From Cupriavidus sp. (GTDB taxonomy: Bacteria > Pseudomonadota > Gammaproteobacteria > Burkholderiales > Burkholderiaceae): 64,000 nt of DNA. Of this stretch, positions 17,791 to 25,973 are shown one piece after another. The stretch lies in assembly GCA_031181345.1 (NCBI GenBank), contig JAPSLC010000002.1, forward strand, positions 62,001 to 126,000, written 5' to 3'. How positions within the stretch are numbered: position 1 is the stretch's first letter; the number at the start of each line of letters is the position of its first letter. The notes beneath the pieces were generated by a model. The model saw only the letters and a program-made list of their open reading frames with translations. It did no database searches and was not told the origin of the DNA. A program made the position numbers and the translations under genes.

Positions 17791-19041
17791 CACGTCGGCA
17801 AGGATGTCCAGCCCCTCGTCCATCACCGCATCGGGGATGGTCAGCGGGAACAGGAAGCGGATCACGTTGCCGTGCACGCCGCACGACAGCAGCAGCAGGC
17901 CCTTCTCCAGCGCGCGGTTCTGTACCTCGCGGGTGAACTCCGCATCCGGGCTGCCGTCGGCCTGCTGGAACTCCACCGCGACCATCGCGCCGAGGCCGCG
18001 CACTTGCGCGATCTGCGGCACGCGCGGGCGCAGGCTGTGCAGCCGATCCATCAGCCGCTCGCCGAGCGCGGCGCCCCGCGCGATCAGGTTCTCGGCTTCC
18101 AGCACCTCGAGCACCGCCAGGGCCGAGGCGACGGCGAGCGGATTGCCGGCATAGGTGCCGCCGAGCCCGCCCGGCGCCGGGGCGTCCATGATCTCGGCAC
18201 GCCCGCACACAGCCGACAGCGGCATGCCGCCGGCGAGGCTCTTGGCCATCGTGGTCAGATCCGGCGCCACGCCGTAGTGCTCCATCGCGAACAGCTTGCC
18301 GGTGCGGCCGAAGCCGGTCTGCACCTCGTCGGCGATCAGCAGGATGCCGTGCTCGTCGCAGAGCGCGCGCAGCGCCTTGACGAAAGCGTCGGGCGCGACA
18401 TTGAAGCCGCCCTCGCCCTGCACCGGCTCGAAGATGATGGCCGCGACGCGCTTCGGGTCGACGTCAGCCTTGAACAGGACCTGCAGCGCCTTCAGCGAGT
18501 CCTCGACCGACACACCGTGCAGCTCGCACGGGTACGGCGCGTGATAGACCTCGCCCGGGAAGGGGCCGAAGCCGACCTTGTAAGGCACGACCTTGCCGGT
18601 CAGCGCCATCCCCATCATCGTGCGGCCGTGAAAGCCGCCGGAGAACGCGATCACCGCGGGTCGGCCGGTGGCGGCGCGGGCGATCTTGATGGCGTTCTCG
18701 ACGGCCTCGGCGCCGGTGGTGAAGAACGCGGTCTTCTTGGCCCACTGGCCCGGCGCGCGCTGGTTGATCTTCTCGGCCAGCTCGATATAGCTCGCGTAGG
18801 GCACGATCTGATAGGCGGTATGCGTGAAGCGCTCCAGCTGCTTCTGCACCGCGGCGACCAGGCGAGGATGCCGGTGGCCGGTGTTCAGCACCGCGATGCC
18901 GGCGGCGAAGTCGATATAGCGGCGGCCTTCGACATCCCAGATCTCCGAATTCTCGGCCCGTTCGGCGTAGAAATTGCACATCACGCCCACGCCACGGGGC
19001 GTGGCGGCATCCTTGCGGCGGACCAGTTCGGCATTCTTCAT
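17779..19041 (-). CDS. gabT: 4-aminobutyrate aminotransferase
   Basis: Class III PLP aminotransferase of 420 residues, transferring the amino group of GABA (or a related omega-amino acid such as 5-aminovalerate) to 2-oxoglutarate. Motifs: FFTTGAEAVENAIKIAR, SGGFHGRTMMGMALTG, LLIADEVQTGFGRTG, and the PLP Lys in TMAKSLAGGMPLSAV. Of two in-frame ATGs, 19041 (MKNAEL) has GGAGAAC just upstream, while the one at 19053 has a poor ribosome site. Upstream are the ABC transporter genes and downstream gabD, all same strand. The 3' end lies in a 12-base tandem repeat. Confidence 0.94.
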   Translation of the reverse strand: MKNAELVRRKDAATPRGVGVMCNFYAERAENSEIWDVEGRRYIDFAAGIAVLNTGHRHPRLVAAVQKQLERFTHTAYQIVPYASYIELAEKINQRAPGQWAKKTAFFTTGAEAVENAIKIARAATGRPAVIAFSGGFHGRTMMGMALTGKVVPYKVGFGPFPGEVYHAPYPCELHGVSVEDSLKALQVLFKADVDPKRVAAIIFEPVQGEGGFNVAPDAFVKALRALCDEHGILLIADEVQTGFGRTGKLFAMEHYGVAPDLTTMAKSLAGGMPLSAVCGRAEIMDAPAPGGLGGTYAGNPLAVASALAVLEVLEAENLIARGAALGERLMDRLHSLRPRVPQIAQVRGLGAMVAVEFQQADGSPDAEFTREVQNRALEKGLLLLSCGVHGNVIRFLFPLTIPDAVMDEGLDILADVLVR

Positions 19042-19145
19042 CGTGTTCTCCATGGGGCTTCGGGTTGGGCGCGCGGACGGCGTCGGTTTCGCGGTTACTG
19101 TCGCGGCCACTGTCGCGGTTGCTGGCCGGCCGGGCCAATGCGTGG

Positions 19146-20807
19146 TCATGCGGCGGCGCGGATCGCCTTGGGATCCCACTCCTTGCCGGGGATCGCGGCG
19201 ATCAGGCGCTGCGTGTAGTCGTGGCGCGGCGCATCGAAGATCTGGGCCGGCGGCCCCGACTCGACCACCTTGCCCTTGTGCATCACGATCACGTGGTGGC
19301 AGATCTGCGCCGCCACGCGAAGGTCGTGCGTGATGAAGATCAGGCCAATATCGAGCCGCTTCTGCAGCGTGGCCAGCAGCTCCAGCACCTGCGCCTGCAC
19401 CGAGACGTCGAGCGCGGACACCGACTCGTCGGCCACCAGCAGCTTTGGCTCGAGCGCCAGCGCACGCGCGATGCCGATGCGCTGGCGCTGCCCGCCGGAA
19501 AACTGGTTCGGATAGCGGTCGAAGGCCGAGTCTTCGAGCCCCACCAGCTGCAGCAGCTCGCGCGCCCGGGCTTCCGCCCGCTGGCGGGGCACGCCGCTGG
19601 CGACCGGCCCGTCGCTGATGATGCGTCCCACGGTATGGCGCGGATTGAGCGAGGCGAACGGATCCTGGAAGATCATCTGCACGTCCTTGCGCAGCGGACG
19701 AAAGCGTCGTTCCGACAGCCTGGCAATGTCCTGCCCCTGGAACAGCAGCTCGCCGCCATCGATGTCGGTCAGCCGCAGCAGGCATTTGCCGATGGTCGAC
19801 TTGCCCGAGCCCGACTCGCCGACGATGCCCAGCGTCTCGCCGCGCCGCACGGTGAAGCTGACGCCGTCGACCGCATGGACCACACGCTTGCGCGAGAACA
19901 GGCCACCGCCCGACACATAGGTCTTGCGCAGGTCGCGCACCTCCAGCACCGTCTCGGCGGCCTGGCCCTCCGCTTCGCCGCAGCGACCGTGCGGCACCGC
20001 GCCGATCAGCCGCCGCGTATAGGGATGCTGCGGGTGGTTCAGCACCTGCTGCCCGCTGCCCATCTCGACCAGCACGCCCTTCTCCATCACCGCGACACGG
20101 TCGGCGATCTCCGCCACCACGCCGAAATCGTGGGTGACGAACATCACGCCCATGCCCTTCTCGGCCTGGATGCGCTTGATCAGCGCCAGGATCTGCGCCT
20201 GCGTGGTGACATCGAGGGCGGTGGTCGGCTCGTCGGCGATCAGCAGCGCGGGCTCCAGCGCCAGCGCCATCGCGATCACCACGCGCTGCCGCTGGCCGCC
20301 CGAGAGCCGGAACGGATAGCTGTGCACCAGCGTCGCGGGATCGGGCAGGCCGACGAAGTCGAGCAACTCCAGCACGCGGCGCATGCGCGCTTCGCCGGGA
20401 TAGGCGTGATGCACGCGCATGACCTCCGCGATCTGGTCGCCCACGGTCATCACCGGGTTCAGCGCCGACAATGGCTCCTGGAACACCATCGCCATGTCCT
20501 TGCCGCGCATCGCCAGCAGGGTGGCCTCGTCCTGCGCGAGCAGGTCCTTGCCGCGGAACAGGATGCGGCCGCCCTGCGGCTTCAGGTACGGCGGCAGCAA
20601 ACCCATGATGGCGTTGGCGCTCATCGACTTGCCGGAGCCCGATTCGCCGACGATGCAAAGGATCTCGCCGGCGTGCAGGTCGTAGCAGATGTCGCGCACC
20701 GCGTAGGGACGGTCGCCCCCCTTGGGCAAGGCGATGGTCAGGTCGCGGATCGACAGCAGCGGGGCGGCCGGATGGTGTTGGGGGTGCTGCATGGACTGAA
20801 CGGACAT
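19146..20807 (-). CDS. Fused double ATPase of a dipeptide-type ABC importer (DppDF/GsiA type)
   Basis: A 553-residue ATPase with two complete ABC domains in tandem, as in GsiA. The first has Walker A GESGSGKSMSAN, signature LSGGQRQRVVIA and Walker B LLIADEPTTALD. The second has Walker A GESGSGKSTIGK, signature FSGGQRQRIGIA and LLVADESVSALD. Each is followed by the oligopeptide/dipeptide C-terminal segment that ends in HPYTRRLI or HDYTQRLI. It powers import by the two permeases encoded just upstream (11 bases from the second). Start ATG 20807 (MSVQSMQ). The 104-base gap to gabT has no strong terminator. Confidence 0.95.
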   Translation of the reverse strand: MSVQSMQHPQHHPAAPLLSIRDLTIALPKGGDRPYAVRDICYDLHAGEILCIVGESGSGKSMSANAIMGLLPPYLKPQGGRILFRGKDLLAQDEATLLAMRGKDMAMVFQEPLSALNPVMTVGDQIAEVMRVHHAYPGEARMRRVLELLDFVGLPDPATLVHSYPFRLSGGQRQRVVIAMALALEPALLIADEPTTALDVTTQAQILALIKRIQAEKGMGVMFVTHDFGVVAEIADRVAVMEKGVLVEMGSGQQVLNHPQHPYTRRLIGAVPHGRCGEAEGQAAETVLEVRDLRKTYVSGGGLFSRKRVVHAVDGVSFTVRRGETLGIVGESGSGKSTIGKCLLRLTDIDGGELLFQGQDIARLSERRFRPLRKDVQMIFQDPFASLNPRHTVGRIISDGPVASGVPRQRAEARARELLQLVGLEDSAFDRYPNQFSGGQRQRIGIARALALEPKLLVADESVSALDVSVQAQVLELLATLQKRLDIGLIFITHDLRVAAQICHHVIVMHKGKVVESGPPAQIFDAPRHDYTQRLIAAIPGKEWDPKAIRAAA

Positions 20808-20818
20808 GGCGCGCTCCC

Positions 20819-21658
20819 TCATTCGCCGCGGCGGCGCAGCTGCGGATTCATGGCGTCGTTCAAGCCTTCTCCGATCAGGTTGATGGACAGCACCGTCAGC
20901 AGGATCGCCACGCCGGGCCAAACGCTCATCCACCATGCCTCGCGGATCATCGTGCGAGCCGCGCCGATCATGAAGCCCCAGCTCATCATGTTGCGGTCAC
21001 CCAGGCCGAGGAAGGACAGCGCCGACTCGGTCAGGATGGCCGTGGCGACCATGAACGAGGCCGACACGATGATCGGCGACATCGCATTGGGCAGGATCTG
21101 CGTGGCGATGATGCGCAGCGGCTTCTGGCCGATCACCACCGCGGCCTGCACGAACTCGCGCTGCTTGAGCGACAGGAATTCGCTGCGCACCAGGCGTGCA
21201 ACCGGGGGCCAGGACACCACCGAGATCGCACCAACGATCGAATAGATCGACGGATTGAAGATCGCCACGATCACCACCGCCATCGCCAGCTGGGGAATGG
21301 TCTGGAAGAACTCGGTGAAGCGCATCAGCGCGTCGTCGATGCGGCCGCCGCAGTAGCCGGCCACCGCGCCGATCAGGATGCCGAACAACAGCGCCACCGC
21401 GGTGGAGATCACGCCGACCAGCAGCGACACGCGTGCGCCGTACAGCATCCCCGCGGTGATATCGCGGCCGAGCATGTCGGTACCGAACGGATAGGCCGGA
21501 TCGGCGAACGGGTGCACCAGCGGATCGGCCACCATCAACCAGGGCGAATCCTCGTACAACACCGGGGCGAACAGCGCGAAGGCCATCACGGCGAGCAGCA
21601 CCAGGGCGCCGATCACCGCGCCGTAGTTGCGGCAATAGCGTTGCAGGAAGGCTTTCAT
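20819..21658 (-). CDS. ABC transporter permease (DppC type)
   Basis: Inner-membrane permease of 279 residues with about six helices. It has the OppC/DppC N-terminal segment, then FGTDMLGRDITAGMLYGARVSLLVG and the EAA loop region RLVRSEFLSLKQREFVQAAVVIGQ that contacts the ATPase. The C-terminal helix block is GLGDRNMMSWG. The start ATG (21658) overlaps the stop of the DppB-type gene (ATGA), so the heterodimer partners are co-translated. Part of the importer likely feeding the GabT/GabD pathway. Confidence 0.94.
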   Translation of the reverse strand: MKAFLQRYCRNYGAVIGALVLLAVMAFALFAPVLYEDSPWLMVADPLVHPFADPAYPFGTDMLGRDITAGMLYGARVSLLVGVISTAVALLFGILIGAVAGYCGGRIDDALMRFTEFFQTIPQLAMAVVIVAIFNPSIYSIVGAISVVSWPPVARLVRSEFLSLKQREFVQAAVVIGQKPLRIIATQILPNAMSPIIVSASFMVATAILTESALSFLGLGDRNMMSWGFMIGAARTMIREAWWMSVWPGVAILLTVLSINLIGEGLNDAMNPQLRRRGE

Positions 21659-22659
21659 GCGGTGGCTCCCTTGCCGCCGACCGAGATGCGCGGATCGATG
21701 AAGCGATACAGCACGTCGGTCAGCAGGTTGAAGAAGACGACGAGGGCCGATGTCACGAAGAAGATGCCCAGCAGCAGCTGGTAGTCGCGCTGCAGCAGCG
21801 CGTCGAACATCAGCCGGCCGATGCCGGGCCAAGAGAACACCGTCTCGGTCAGCACCGCGCCGCCTGCCATCTGCCCGAGCTGGATGCCGGCAAAGGTGAT
21901 CACCGGCAGCAGCGCGTTGCGCAGCACGTGCACGCGGATCACGCGGTTGGCCGGCACGCCCTTGGCGCGCGCGGTCTTCACGTAGTCCATGCCCATCACT
22001 TCCAGCATTGACGCGCGAGTCAGGCGCACATAGACGGCCATGAAGAAGCAGCCCAGCGAGATCGTCGGCAGGATCATGTGCAGCGCCACGTCCTTCACGC
22101 GCGCCATGCCCGTGTAGCCCGCGCCGATGGTCTCCATGCCGAAGGCCGGCAGCCAGCCGAGCACGACGGAGAACAGGATGATTGCCATCAGCGACAGCCA
22201 GAACAGCGGCGTCGCATACAGCAGCAGCGCGCCGGACATCACCGCGCTGTCGATCCAGCGGCGGCGGTTCTCGTAGCGGGTGCGCGCGGCGATCACGCCG
22301 AGCAGCACGCCCAGCACGATCGAGAAGACGAAGGCCCCGCTCATCAGCAGGAAGGTGGCCGGCAGGCGGTCGAGGATCAGGTCGAGCACCGGCAGATGAT
22401 TGCGGTACGAGTAGCCGAGGTCCAACTGAGCCACGCCCTTCAGGTAGATGCCGAGCTGGGTCAGCAGCGGCTTGTCCAGGCCGAACTGCTCGCGCAGCTG
22501 GCCGACGAAGGCGGCATCGCCGGCGCCGGCCTCGCCCGCCATCACGGTGGCGGGGTCGCCTGGCGCGAGGCGGATGAGGAAGAAGTTGATGATGACGACG
22601 CCGAGCACGACCACGACGGCCTTGCCAAGACGCGATATCAGGAAGGAAAGAAAATTCAC
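21655..22659 (-). CDS. ABC transporter permease (DppB type)
   Basis: Inner-membrane permease of 334 residues. The N-terminal helix LGKAVVVVLGVVIINFFLIRLAPGDPA is typical of DppB/OppB, followed by about five further helices. The EAA-loop region RASMLEVMGMDYVKTARAKG and the ending FFNLLTDVLYRFIDPRI are also characteristic. I chose the GTG at 22659 (reading MNFLSFL) because GGAG lies seven bases upstream; an in-frame GTG at 22692 would add 11 residues but lies against a palindromic repeat. Couples by ATGA to the next permease. Confidence 0.93.
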   Translation of the reverse strand: MNFLSFLISRLGKAVVVVLGVVIINFFLIRLAPGDPATVMAGEAGAGDAAFVGQLREQFGLDKPLLTQLGIYLKGVAQLDLGYSYRNHLPVLDLILDRLPATFLLMSGAFVFSIVLGVLLGVIAARTRYENRRRWIDSAVMSGALLLYATPLFWLSLMAIILFSVVLGWLPAFGMETIGAGYTGMARVKDVALHMILPTISLGCFFMAVYVRLTRASMLEVMGMDYVKTARAKGVPANRVIRVHVLRNALLPVITFAGIQLGQMAGGAVLTETVFSWPGIGRLMFDALLQRDYQLLLGIFFVTSALVVFFNLLTDVLYRFIDPRISVGGKGATA

Positions 22660-22689
22660 GGCAGGCTCCACTGACTTCGTGGTGGCGCT

Positions 22690-22735
22690 CACCCTCTCCC
22701 CTGCCCCTCTCCCGCGGGCGGGAGAGGGGAGAAGA
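22690..22735. repeat. REP-like palindromic element, copy 1
   Basis: The core CTCTCCCGC-GG-GCGGGAGAG forms a GC-rich palindrome between the binding-protein and permease genes. A near-identical core recurs at 50571-50596. Such elements are typical of intergenic repetitive extragenic palindromes and may stabilise the upstream mRNA, here that of the binding protein. Confidence 0.7.
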
Positions 22736-22748
22736 TGGGAACGGCGGC

Positions 22749-24353
22749 TCAGTTCTTCTCGATCGAGACGTTGTCGAACGACTCGTTCAGGCCGATCGCC
22801 GTGGTCACCAGGTTCTTCACGTTCTTGCGATAGAGCGTGGGGAACTCCAGCTCGAACAGGTTGGCGTTGGCGACGTCGTTGACCAGGATCCGCTGCACCT
22901 CGCTATAGAGCTTCTGGCGCTCGGCCGGGTCCATGGTGGCGCCGGCCTTGGTCCACAGTTCGTCCGCCTTCGGGTTGTTGTAGCCCTGCACGTTGGCGAA
23001 CGGCGTGCCCTTGACGATATTGCGCGCCACGTACAGCCGTTCGACGCCCAGCGCCGGATCGCCGTACTGGTAGGTGTAGGTGGTGGTCAGGTCGAAGTCC
23101 CAGTTGCTGACCCGCGCGGCCCAGGTGCCGGCGTCCGCCGATTCGATGCTGACCTTGAAGCCGAGCTGCTCGAGCATCTGCTTGGTGTACTCGTCCAGCC
23201 GGTCCCAGTTGGCGCCGTACGAGGTGGCCAGGATCTTGACCGGGTACTGGCCGACATTGACGCCGGACTCCTTGATCAGGTCGCGTGCTTTCTTCAGGTT
23301 GAAGTCCATGCTCGGCATGTTCTTGTCGAAGAACAGCGTGGTCGACGCAAACGGGCTGACCGCCGGCTTGCCCATGCCGAAGAAGATGTTGTTGACGATC
23401 ATCTTGCGGTTCAGCGCGTGCATGACCGCCTGGCGCACCTTGACGTTGTCGAACGGCGGCTTGCGCTGGTTCATCAGCATGCTGGCCATCGGCGAGAACA
23501 GCTCCCAGCCCTTGGTGGTGTATTCCACGTTGGGCAGCGCGCGCAGGCGCTTGACGTCGACGTTGTCGACATCGCCGCCGCGCAGCACCTGCACGTCGCC
23601 CTTCTCGAACGCCACCGCGCGCGAGGCCGAATCCGGGATCACGTAGAAGACCAGCTCGTCCAGATACGGCTTGCCCTTCTTCCAGTAGTTGGGATTCTTC
23701 GCCAGCTTGATATAGGCGCCCTTCTTCCACTCCTTGAACATGAAGGGGCCGGTGCCGATCGGCTTCTGGTTCGCCGGGTTGTTGCGATAGTCGGTGCCCT
23801 CGTACAGATGCTTGGGCATCATCGGCATGGTGCCGGTCTCGAACATCGAGATGAACGGCGGGAACGGCTCCTTCAGCTTGATCTCGACGGTCGTGTCGTT
23901 GACCGCGCGGATCGACGCCATGTACTTGTTCAACACCGCGCGCGTGCGCACATGGACCTCGCGCAGCAGCTTGTCGATCGAGAACACCACGTCGGCCGAG
24001 GTGAACGGCTTGCCGTCGTGCCACTTGACGCCGCTCTGCAGCTCGAAGGTGTAGGTCAGGCCGTCGGCAGAGACCTTCCACGACTTGGCCAGCTCCGGCT
24101 GCGGCTTCAGGTCCGGCGTATAGGTCAGCAGGCCCTGATAGATCTTGCCGGCGATGTACTGCGTCGGCGCCTGCGAATTGAGCGCGCTGACCAGGATCGG
24201 CGGTTCGGGCTGCACGATGCCGGACAGCGTGCCGCCGGTGGTCTGGGCGGCGGCGTTACCGGCGGGCAGCGCCAGCGGCAACAGGGTCAGGCCTGCCGCC
24301 GCGATCGCCAGCGAAGCCAGGCGCTGCTGAAAGCGCGTCGTAACTCGTTTCAT
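22749..24353 (-). CDS. ABC transporter substrate-binding protein (DppA/OppA type)
   Basis: Periplasmic binding protein of 534 residues, solute-binding family 5. A signal peptide (MKRVTTRFQQR... to about AAAQT) precedes the mature domain with KIYQGLLTYTPDLKPQPELAKSW, TFELQSGVKWHDGKPFTSADVVFSIDKLL and the GTGPFMFKEWKKGAYIKL block. The ATG at 24353 is used; an extension upstream runs through an 11-base tandem repeat and is not convincing. It is the first transporter gene after the deacylase and delivers ligand to the DppB/DppC-type permeases. The family covers peptides, amides, glutathione and opines, so the ligand is open. Confidence 0.94.
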   Translation of the reverse strand: MKRVTTRFQQRLASLAIAAAGLTLLPLALPAGNAAAQTTGGTLSGIVQPEPPILVSALNSQAPTQYIAGKIYQGLLTYTPDLKPQPELAKSWKVSADGLTYTFELQSGVKWHDGKPFTSADVVFSIDKLLREVHVRTRAVLNKYMASIRAVNDTTVEIKLKEPFPPFISMFETGTMPMMPKHLYEGTDYRNNPANQKPIGTGPFMFKEWKKGAYIKLAKNPNYWKKGKPYLDELVFYVIPDSASRAVAFEKGDVQVLRGGDVDNVDVKRLRALPNVEYTTKGWELFSPMASMLMNQRKPPFDNVKVRQAVMHALNRKMIVNNIFFGMGKPAVSPFASTTLFFDKNMPSMDFNLKKARDLIKESGVNVGQYPVKILATSYGANWDRLDEYTKQMLEQLGFKVSIESADAGTWAARVSNWDFDLTTTYTYQYGDPALGVERLYVARNIVKGTPFANVQGYNNPKADELWTKAGATMDPAERQKLYSEVQRILVNDVANANLFELEFPTLYRKNVKNLVTTAIGLNESFDNVSIEKN

Positions 24354-24393
24354 CGGCTCGTTTCCTTGTCGTTGTGAACAGCGGGTACAGATT

Positions 24394-24437
24394 GCACTGC
24401 GGAGGCACTGCGGAGGCACTGCGGAGGCACTGCGGAA
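24394..24437. repeat. Tandem 11-base repeat, four copies
   Basis: GCACTGCGGAG is repeated at 24394, 24405, 24416 and 24427 (the last copy ends AA). It lies in the leader between the deacylase stop and the binding-protein start and could vary in copy number, changing the spacing of the upstream region. Confidence 0.85.
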
Positions 24438-24517
24438 ACACGACTGACGGCAGGGCAGCGGGCACTGCGGCCTTGCTGCTGCGATCTGTCACACCGTGAC
24501 CGATCGCCATGCGGGCG

Positions 24518-25837
24518 TCATGTCCGGCCGATCGGCTCGACGCCGCACCAGTCGTGCATGAATTGCGCGAGCGTGGTGGCCACCCGCACCATGCTGTCGA
24601 GCGACACGGATTCGTCGATGCCGTGGATGTTGCGGGCGATGGGACCGTAGCAGGTCACCGGGGTATCGAGCATCAGGCGGAAATGGCGCGCATCGGTGGT
24701 GGCGGTGGTCGCCTCGCGCTTGACCGGCTCGCCGTGGACCTTGCGATGGGCCTCGGCCAGCGACTGCATGCTGGGGACGTCCAGATCGAACTCACAGCCC
24801 GGGGCATGAAAACCCTCGTAGCGGATGGCGAGTTCGAGATTGCTGGCCAGCCGCGCGACGGTGGCGCGGATGCGCGCCTCGACGATGGCCTTGGTCTCGT
24901 CGATGTCCATATGCGGATAGAAGCCGATGCGCACGCCCAGCGTGCAGGTGCACGGCACCGACGAATTCCATTCGCCGCCGTGGATCTGCCCGAGATTGAA
25001 GTTGATCGGATGCGCGTGGTCGCGATACACCGGCGGACGGTTCTCCGGCCGGTTCCACTCGGCCTCGAGTTGGCGCAGGTCTTCCATCACGGCAACACCG
25101 GCCTCCACCGGATTGACACCCGACGTCATGTAGGCCGCATGGGCCGGCTTTCCCGTCAGTTCGATGAACATCCAGTAGACGCCGACCTGCGCGCTCATCA
25201 GCCCCTCGCCCAGCGGTTCGGGAATGATCACGGTATCGAAGGCGGCCAGCTTGCCGGCGCCGACCGCGCTGCGCAGCGCCGCCACGGTGGCCAGCGCGCC
25301 GTTGCCGGTGTTCTCTTCCTCGAGCACCGCGTTGAAGCCGACCGCGCCGGCCGGCTGCACGCCCAACGCGCGCAGCGCCTTGAACGCGGCCAGCGCGCAG
25401 ACGATGCCCGCCTTCATGTCGCCCGAGCCGCGGCCATAGAGCCAGCCGTCCTCGACTACCGGCGTGTACGGCGGATTGCGCCACATCGATTCGGGCCCGG
25501 TCGGCACCACGTCGAGATGGCCGTTGAACAGTACCGAGCGTCCGCCCCTGGAAGCGGGCCGATGCGTGGCCAGCAGGTTGTAGCGGCCGCCGTCGGGACA
25601 GCACGGCGGCGAGAACAGCGGCAGATGCTTGATGGCGTCGGCGCGCAGTTCGATCCGTTCCGATGCGAGTCCCAGGTCAAGCAAGGCCCCCTCGATGAAA
25701 TCGGCCGCCGGTTGTTCCTGTCCCGAAGGGCTCGCCGCCGCGACGAAACCGGACAGCGTCTCGACCATATAGGGCAACAGCGAGCGCACGGCGCCGGCGA
25801 TGTCAGTGGTACTGAGTTGGCTTGCCGAATCTTGCAT
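24518..25837 (-). CDS. M20-family ArgE/DapE-type deacylase
   Basis: Metal-dependent deacylase of 439 residues, removing an acyl group from an N-acyl amino acid or amine. Motifs: VLFNGHLDVVPTGPESMW (metal His/Asp), GRGSGDMKAGIVCALAAF (bridging Asp), EEENTGNGA (catalytic and metal Glu), and a late REATTATTDARHF block. The ATG at 25837 has AAGGAG six bases upstream. It is the first gene of the minus-strand cluster and is divergent from the MocR-type regulator, 136 bases apart, so it is likely directly under that regulator's control. With the HDAC-fold and M20 carbamoylase genes it makes three amide hydrolases in one operon. Confidence 0.9.
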   Translation of the reverse strand: MQDSASQLSTTDIAGAVRSLLPYMVETLSGFVAAASPSGQEQPAADFIEGALLDLGLASERIELRADAIKHLPLFSPPCCPDGGRYNLLATHRPASRGGRSVLFNGHLDVVPTGPESMWRNPPYTPVVEDGWLYGRGSGDMKAGIVCALAAFKALRALGVQPAGAVGFNAVLEEENTGNGALATVAALRSAVGAGKLAAFDTVIIPEPLGEGLMSAQVGVYWMFIELTGKPAHAAYMTSGVNPVEAGVAVMEDLRQLEAEWNRPENRPPVYRDHAHPINFNLGQIHGGEWNSSVPCTCTLGVRIGFYPHMDIDETKAIVEARIRATVARLASNLELAIRYEGFHAPGCEFDLDVPSMQSLAEAHRKVHGEPVKREATTATTDARHFRLMLDTPVTCYGPIARNIHGIDESVSLDSMVRVATTLAQFMHDWCGVEPIGRT

Positions 25838-25927
25838 GGGGGCTCCTTGGAACGCCGGGCTGCGAGGGCTCGCCGATGTGAAAACTGCTTGCACCGGCAC
25901 GCGATGGGTGGGAAATTAGCGCACAGT

Positions 25928-25973
25928 TGGCACCATAGATAGGTCCATATTTGCCGTTTTTGCTGGAGCCATT
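25928..25973. promoter_or_regulatory. Candidate MocR/GabR-type operator (repeated CCAT half-sites)
   Basis: In the 136-base divergent gap I see GGCACCATAG, AGGTCCATAT and GGAGCCATTT in the same orientation. MocR/GabR-family proteins usually bind direct repeats near their own divergent promoters, so these are the best operator candidates. Only the repeats themselves are seen; binding is inferred. Confidence 0.35.
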
